NCBI GenBank assembly: GCA_024762755.1
Contig: JANTGX010000063.1
Span: forward strand, 1 to 9,677
DNA: 9,677 nucleotides
Reading direction: 5' to 3'
Origin: Gammaproteobacteria bacterium
GTDB taxonomy: Bacteria; Pseudomonadota; Gammaproteobacteria; SZUA-152
The first letter of the stretch is position 1. Each line of letters starts with the position of its first letter. The notes beneath the pieces were generated by a model. It saw only the letters and a program-made list of their open reading frames with translations. It was not told the origin of the DNA and made no database searches. A program made the translations under genes and the position numbers. Positions 5,812 to 9,677 of the stretch are shown here, in pieces.

Positions 5812-7527
5812 TCAACCCCAACGGTAATGAACCTCGACGCCGTTGCCGTTGTCGGTGAAGTGCACCTGCTCACAGAGCGAGCGCAGCAGCTGGATACCTC
5901 GTCCCGCCTTGCCCAGATTGTCGCTCAGCGACGGCAACACCCGCTCGGTGTCGAAGCCACTGCCCGTGTCCTCGACGCGGATCTGCAGACAGCCGCCGCC
6001 AGCCTCCGGCCGATGACGCAGGTGGATGCGAATCTCTCCCTCGGCCAAGGCCGACAGGCGCTGGTCCCGTTGCTGATAGTAGCGGGCAAAGCCATTGGGT
6101 TGATCCTTGAGGCTGGAGTCCAGGCCCAACAGGCCGTGTTCCAGCGCATTGGAATAGAGCTCTGAGAAGATCGTGTAGAGCTGCTGGCGACGCCCGCGAA
6201 ATCCCTGTAGATCGACCAGGGTCTGGATCAGCGGCGGCAGGGGGTCGACGTGTCGCAGCATGTCGGCCTCGAGAACGAAATCGAGCGCCCAGCTGGTCGG
6301 CGGGATATCGGCGCGTCCGCCCCGCCCGCCCTCCGCCGCCAGCGTCGCATCACCCAGCTCCAACAGCTGCTGGTCGTAGACCACCTCGACCAGGGTGACG
6401 TCGTCCAGTTGCCGCGTGTCGGCCTGAAAGGTCTGCAGGCGGTGCAAGAGTTCGTCGAACAGGTCCTCGGCCGGGAGTTCTTCGGCGAACAGGGCGTCGA
6501 AGCGCGCGTTGCCGAATCGCTCGCCCTGTGGACCCGGGGTCTCCAATACACCGTCGGAGCAGAAAAAGAGGCGGTCACCGCTCCGCAGGGTCGCCATCTC
6601 CACGCGGCTCTCGAACTTCTCGTCGGCGACGATCCCCAGCGGCAAGTGGGTGGAGGCGACACGCTGACGCACCTGACGTCGTTCGGCATCGTAGATCAGA
6701 AAGGGAGGCATGCCGCCATTCCAGACCGAGAGGGTCTGGCTGCTGGCATCCAGATCCACCACGCAAGCGGCGAGGAACATGTCCACCGGCAGGATGGTCA
6801 GCAGCCGGGCATTGATCTCGGCGACGATCTCGGCGATGGCGTATCCCTTGGCCGTCATCCCGTAGAAGATGCTGGACACCGGTAGGGCCCCGGTGGCCGC
6901 CGCCAGACCATGCCCGGTAAAGTCACCGAGCAGGAGGTGCAGACCGCCGGAGGGTTTGGCCGCGGCGAGCAGGATATCGCCGGAAAACAGCGACATGGGT
7001 GACAGGCGGTAGCGGATGTTGGGGCGATCGAGGACGTCGGTATGGACGATGTTGTTGAACAGGCGCTTCGCCAGCTGCCGCTCCCGTTCCAGGCGCTTTT
7101 GATGTTGGCGCAGTTCATCGCGCTGACTGTGCACGGTGTTGTAGAGCTCACGGATGCGCATGAGGGCGTTGATCCGCGTCTGCAGTTGGATACGGTTGTA
7201 GGGCTTGGGAAGGAAGTCGTCGCCACCAGAATCGATGCTCCGCACCATGCTCTCGAGGTCGGAGTTGGCGGTGAGGAAGATCACCGGGACGAACGTATCA
7301 CCACTCAGGGCCTTGATCTGGCGCGTCGCCTCATAGCCGTCCATCTCCGGCATGCGGACGTCCATGAGCACCAGATCGGGATGGTACTGGGCGAAGGCCT
7401 CCACCGCCTCACGGCCGTCTTCGGCGTGGATGACGCCATAGCCTTCCTGCTCCAGGATGGCCTCTAGCAGCAGGCGATTGGTGGTATCGTCATCGGCCAC
7501 CAGGACGGTGAGAGTGGGTGTGCTCAT
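5812..7527 (-). CDS. Response regulator with PP2C phosphatase and HATPase kinase domains (HsbR-type partner switch)
   Basis: The 571 residues hold three modules. A receiver domain (1-120) has the acidic pocket D12-D14, phospho-acceptor D56 in VLMDVRMPEMDG, T86 and K108. A helical, probably coiled-coil linker (120-160) follows. A SpoIIE/PP2C phosphatase (about 165-385) has metal-binding D184, GDFTGHG (201-207), SDGVLE (324-329) and DDVT (375-378). An HATPase of the anti-sigma kinase type (about 415-571) has N-box E456-N460, G1 DTGSGF (520-525) and G2 GRG (542-544). There is no histidine phosphorylation box, so it is not a histidine kinase. The plan and length match Pseudomonas HsbR and Shewanella CrsR, where a phosphorelay switches the protein between phosphorylating and dephosphorylating a STAS partner. 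Such a partner is encoded 22 bases upstream. The ribosome binding site before the ATG at 7527 is weak, which suggests coupling. All catalytic residues look intact. Confidence 0.93.
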   Translation of the reverse strand: MSTPTLTVLVADDDTTNRLLLEAILEQEGYGVIHAEDGREAVEAFAQYHPDLVLMDVRMPEMDGYEATRQIKALSGDTFVPVIFLTANSDLESMVRSIDSGGDDFLPKPYNRIQLQTRINALMRIRELYNTVHSQRDELRQHQKRLERERQLAKRLFNNIVHTDVLDRPNIRYRLSPMSLFSGDILLAAAKPSGGLHLLLGDFTGHGLAAATGALPVSSIFYGMTAKGYAIAEIVAEINARLLTILPVDMFLAACVVDLDASSQTLSVWNGGMPPFLIYDAERRQVRQRVASTHLPLGIVADEKFESRVEMATLRSGDRLFFCSDGVLETPGPQGERFGNARFDALFAEELPAEDLFDELLHRLQTFQADTRQLDDVTLVEVVYDQQLLELGDATLAAEGGRGGRADIPPTSWALDFVLEADMLRHVDPLPPLIQTLVDLQGFRGRRQQLYTIFSELYSNALEHGLLGLDSSLKDQPNGFARYYQQRDQRLSALAEGEIRIHLRHRPEAGGGCLQIRVEDTGSGFDTERVLPSLSDNLGKAGRGIQLLRSLCEQVHFTDNGNGVEVHYRWG

Positions 7528-7549
7528 GGGGCTCGAGAGCGGCAGATGG

Positions 7550-7858
7550 TCAGGCGATCTTGAACAGACTCTGGAAATTGGCCACGTTGAGGATATTGGT
7601 GATCTCCTCGGAACAGTGACTCAGGGTGATGTCGGCGCTGTCGCCGCCGAGGTACTCACGCATCATCAGAAGCATGCCCAGGGCCGAGCTGTCCATGTAA
7701 CTGGCGCGGCTGAGATCGACCACGAAACGCACGCCGTCCTCTGCTTTGACACCATGGTAGGCATCACGAAATTCGTTTTGCGCGGCGAAATCGAAGCGGC
7801 CGCTGACATGCACAGTGACTTCTTTGCCATCTGGCGACACCGATGAACTGACAGGCAT
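7550..7858 (-). CDS. STAS-domain anti-sigma factor antagonist (HsbA-type)
   Basis: This is a 102-residue, single STAS-domain protein of SpoIIAA type. It has the strand VTVHVSGRFDFAAQNEFRDA at the start, then FVVDLSRASYMDSSALGMLL, whose D56-S57-S58 is the phosphorylation motif. By comparison with SpoIIAA (Ser58) the second serine is the likely acceptor. Its unphosphorylated form would bind and remove an anti-sigma-type protein; phosphorylation by the neighbouring HATPase domain would stop this and the PP2C domain would reverse it. AGGGAG lies ten bases before the ATG at 7858. The next gene starts 22 bases after its stop, and the pair forms a two-gene operon. The target it releases is not encoded here; in Pseudomonas the partner is FlgM or a cyclase, and in Shewanella RpoS, from memory. 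Confidence 0.93.
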   Translation of the reverse strand: MPVSSSVSPDGKEVTVHVSGRFDFAAQNEFRDAYHGVKAEDGVRFVVDLSRASYMDSSALGMLLMMREYLGGDSADITLSHCSEEITNILNVANFQSLFKIA

Positions 7859-7889
7859 GGGACGATGACTCCCTCGGAGGAAACGGGAT

Positions 7890-7911
7890 AGGGCCGCCCT
7901 TTGGCGGCCCT
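7890..7911 (-). terminator. GC-rich hairpin between yceI and the STAS gene
   Basis: The nine-base arms AGGGCCGCC and GGCGGCCCT enclose a four-base loop, 19 bases after the yceI stop. The minus-strand tail is ATCCCGTTTCC, with only a short U-run. It is placed as the terminator of the membrane protein-yceI unit. Only about 30 bases remain between it and the STAS start and no promoter is visible there, so read-through or an upstream internal promoter must serve the switch genes. Confidence 0.6.
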
Positions 7912-7930
7912 CTAGTATGCCTGCTCCCGG

Positions 7931-8515
7931 CTATTCCTTGAAGGCCTCCACCTCGATCTCCAGGGCGACCTCGTCGCCAATGGCGGGCAGGCCATAATTG
8001 ATGCCGAAGTCAGAGCGCTTGAACTGGGCGGTGGCGTCAAAACCGCAAACGTACTTTTTATTGAAGGGATGGGTGCCACAATGAATGCGCTCCACTTCCA
8101 GGGTCACCGGCTTGGTAACGCCCTTCATGGTCAGATTGCCCTGCACCGTCGCCCCCTCACCGTGAAAGCTCACCTTGGTGGAATTGAACGAGATCTCTGG
8201 GAATTCCGTGGCGTTGAAGAAGTCGGGTGAACGCAAATGGTCGTCGCGTTTCTTCATGCCCGTATCGATGGAGGCCGTCTCGATGACCACCACCACGGAA
8301 CCGCTACCCTTCTCCCGGTCCATGCTCAGGCTGCCGGAGGTCTTGCCGAAACGCCCATGCAGGGTGGAGAAGCCGAGATGGCTGATCTTGAAGTTGGGAT
8401 AGGTATGGTTGGGGTCGATACGGAAATTGTCGGCAGAGGCCGTCAGCGGGAGGGCTGCGAGGCCCAGCACGGTGAGACCCTTGGTCATTTGGCGGAAGAG
8501 GGCTTGAATCGTCAT
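7931..8515 (-). CDS. YceI-family periplasmic lipocalin-like protein
   Basis: YceI proteins are secreted beta-barrels that bind long polyisoprenoid lipids; their exact cellular role is unsettled and has been tied to stress and acid or base exposure. The 194-residue precursor has a signal peptide, MTIQALFRQMTKGLTVLGLA followed by ALPLTASA, with cleavage likely before DNFRIDP (after residue 28). The mature part shows the family pattern: DPNHTYPNFKISHLGFSTLHG, GSLSMDREKGSGSVVVVIET, IDTGMKKRDDHLRSPDFFN, FPEISFNSTKV, TVQGNLTMKGVTKPVTLEV and FKRSDFGINYGLPAIGDEV. The frame extends upstream, but AAGGAG seven bases before the ATG at 8515 and the signal peptide fix this start. Two cysteines in the mature protein (HCGTHPF and YVCGFD) may form a disulfide. 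It is 38 bases after the membrane-protein gene and likely co-transcribed with it. Confidence 0.95.
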   Translation of the reverse strand: MTIQALFRQMTKGLTVLGLAALPLTASADNFRIDPNHTYPNFKISHLGFSTLHGRFGKTSGSLSMDREKGSGSVVVVIETASIDTGMKKRDDHLRSPDFFNATEFPEISFNSTKVSFHGEGATVQGNLTMKGVTKPVTLEVERIHCGTHPFNKKYVCGFDATAQFKRSDFGINYGLPAIGDEVALEIEVEAFKE

Positions 8516-8553
8516 GATATCGCTCCTTGGAGTATGGATTGGGGTAAAAATCT

Positions 8554-9378
8554 TCAGTACAGGGGACTGCCGCCCACCTGCCACGCCCATGCGGCGGCAA
8601 AACCCGCCGGAATGAGACCGAGGCCAAAGGCGGACAGGCCTTGCCAGAGCGGTGACCGCGCGCCCCAGAAGGGCAAAAGAGCGGACCACGGCACCAGACC
8701 GAGGGCCAGTAGCGAGAGGGTGGGCAGGCTGGCATAGACCGTCGCTGCCGCCGCCAGCAGGGCGAGTGGCGCCATCACGGCGCAGGCCATCACCCGCGCG
8801 GCAGCCAGCGGGGGCAGGCTATGCCGCCATAGCCAAAGGGAGACGACCCCGGCAAGGGCGGCGGCGACCGCGAAGGCCAATTGACCATAGAGGGCCGTGG
8901 CGCCCAGGACACAGGCGGCCCCCGTGCCGGCGGCGGTGACCAGGCCTGCCCCGGCGAGGCGCGCCGGTCGTGCCGACAACGGGACCGCCGGAATCAGGAA
9001 GAGCAACATACCCAGCACCGGCATGGCGGCGAGGCCCAGGGCGTCGCCCATCGACCCCCGAGAGAGCACCGGCCACAGTAGCCAGAAGAGACCCGCAAGA
9101 CCACCGCCCACGATCAACGCAGCAGTCGCTCGAGGACGCCTCACACAGGGCACCACCAGCAGGGGAAGCAGCAGGGACACCAAGACGAGCTTGCGGGTGG
9201 CGGTCAGCGGCATCAATTGCGGGCCGACGAGCAACAGCACTGCGGCGATCAGGCCCACGGACACGGCCAGCCCCTGCCCGGCGACAGCACGCCGCTGCAA
9301 CAGAAAGGCGGCGATCAGTGCCGCCGAGTAGGGGGCGATGGCGGACTGCACGAACGGCTCATTGAGCAGGCTTGGCAT
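8554..9378 (-). CDS. Unrecognised multi-pass membrane protein
   Basis: I do not recognise the family. The 274 residues are mostly alanine, leucine, glycine and valine, and contain about nine or ten hydrophobic stretches long enough to span the inner membrane, for example GLAVSVGLIAAVLLLVG, KLVLVSLLLPLLVVP, ALIVGGGLAGLFWLLWPVL and QLAFAVAAALAGVVSLWLW. Charged residues are few and sit in short loops. It has a single histidine, so it is not the di-heme cytochrome b561 that often accompanies yceI. Two starts are possible: the ATG at 9399, or the ATG at 9378, which has GAGGAG eleven bases upstream and gives MPSLLNEPF. I prefer the latter, without certainty. The stop lies 38 bases before yceI, so the two probably form one transcript. 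A transporter or polyprenyl-lipid role is only a guess from the neighbour. Confidence 0.8.
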   Translation of the reverse strand: MPSLLNEPFVQSAIAPYSAALIAAFLLQRRAVAGQGLAVSVGLIAAVLLLVGPQLMPLTATRKLVLVSLLLPLLVVPCVRRPRATAALIVGGGLAGLFWLLWPVLSRGSMGDALGLAAMPVLGMLLFLIPAVPLSARPARLAGAGLVTAAGTGAACVLGATALYGQLAFAVAAALAGVVSLWLWRHSLPPLAAARVMACAVMAPLALLAAAATVYASLPTLSLLALGLVPWSALLPFWGARSPLWQGLSAFGLGLIPAGFAAAWAWQVGGSPLY

Positions 9379-9677
9379 GGTGGACGGCACTCCTCGCATT
9401 CGGGCCTATCACCCCTCGGCCCAGACGGGAAGACAGCGAACGGGGGTATTCGTGGTGCATGGACGCTCAGCAGCCGTCACCCTGTCAGGGTTATCGCCGG
9501 GCGTCAATAGCACAGTAATGCAATATGTTATAGGCGCCGCCGCTATGGATTGCCCGACGCGCCGCGATCGGGCCGCGACTTTCTGTTAGCCCTGTCGCAT
9601 AAAATGATCTATCGTATTCAGCGGGCACGCCGATGAACCGCTATGCTTCCCTATGGGGGCATGATCGATGCGTTGGC
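9379..9677. other. Non-coding edge region, no gene supported
   Basis: About 300 bases upstream of the membrane-protein gene hold no supported gene. The best promoter-like element on the minus strand is TATAAC near 9528-9533, whose -35 region (GGGCAA) is poor. A palindrome lies at 9479-9491. Two short frames touch the right edge and could be ends of outside genes: a plus-strand ATG at 9633 (MNRYASLWGHDRCVG, open to the edge), and a minus-strand frame that enters from the edge and stops after MRQG near 9590. Neither can be judged from what is present. Confidence 0.5.
9479..9491. promoter_or_regulatory. 13-base palindrome ACCCTGACAGGGT
   Basis: Two perfect six-base arms surround one central base, about 100 bases upstream of the membrane-protein start. 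It could be a regulator binding site. No good promoter is placed around it, and a single palindrome of this size in 10 kb can occur by chance, so this is a weak call. Confidence 0.2.

Noticed and set aside
5812..7527. Hybrid histidine kinase
   Set aside because: There is a receiver domain and an HATPase but no dimerisation/His-phosphorylation box; a PP2C domain lies between them, and the HATPase motifs are of the anti-sigma kinase type.
8554..9378. Cytochrome b561 partner of yceI
   Set aside because: Only one histidine in the whole protein and too many hydrophobic segments for the four-helix b561 fold.
9633..9677. Start of a plus-strand gene at the right edge
   Set aside because: Only 15 codons, no ribosome binding site, and another ATG in a different frame ten bases later; not decidable from this window.

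Overview
The window holds the conserved thrS-infC-rpmI-rplT-pheS-pheT translation cluster, followed by a small accessory region. All recognised genes lie on the minus strand and are transcribed from high to low coordinates. The gene order is the one known from gammaproteobacteria. PheS, PheT and ThrRS align residue by residue with the E. coli proteins from memory. An HsbA/HsbR-type partner-switch pair and a YceI protein fit the same class. I infer a fairly GC-rich gammaproteobacterium, possibly of a Chromatiales-like lineage, but the genus cannot be read from this sequence.

Layout in transcription order, right to left: a non-coding edge (9379-9677); an unrecognised multi-pass membrane protein (8554-9378) and a secreted YceI-family protein (7931-8515); a hairpin (7890-7911); a STAS anti-anti-sigma-type protein (7550-7858) and a 571-residue REC-PP2C-HATPase switch protein (5812-7527); an unrecognised 105-residue protein (5349-5666); a single-domain rhodanese (4897-5229) with a promoter and an operator-like dyad; then thrS (2819-4744), infC (2297-2815), rpmI (1995-2192), rplT (1589-1948), pheS (414-1445) and the first 133 codons of pheT (1-401, running off the left edge).

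The translation cluster has several control features visible in the bases. The thrS leader carries a hairpin whose loop reads C-U-CGU-A-G, the layout of a tRNA-Thr(CGU) anticodon loop, just upstream of the ribosome binding site. A second, perfectly palindromic hairpin sits further upstream, and a sigma70-like promoter lies before both. This matches the design of the E. coli ThrRS autoregulatory operator. infC begins with AUC, a rare start that IF3 normally discriminates against, which implies autogenous control. Between rplT and pheS is a 12-bp hairpin with a short U-run, where E. coli has the pheM attenuator, but no Phe-rich leader peptide precedes it here.

The accessory part centres on the partner switch. 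The STAS protein keeps the phosphorylatable serine motif. Its neighbour combines a receiver domain, a PP2C phosphatase and an HATPase-type kinase, so one protein could both phosphorylate and dephosphorylate the STAS partner under control of a phosphorelay. Its upstream kinase and downstream target are not in the window. I found no mobile elements, CRISPR arrays, tRNA or rRNA genes. The least explained items are the 105-residue protein, the ten-helix membrane protein paired with yceI, and the dyad in the rhodanese promoter.
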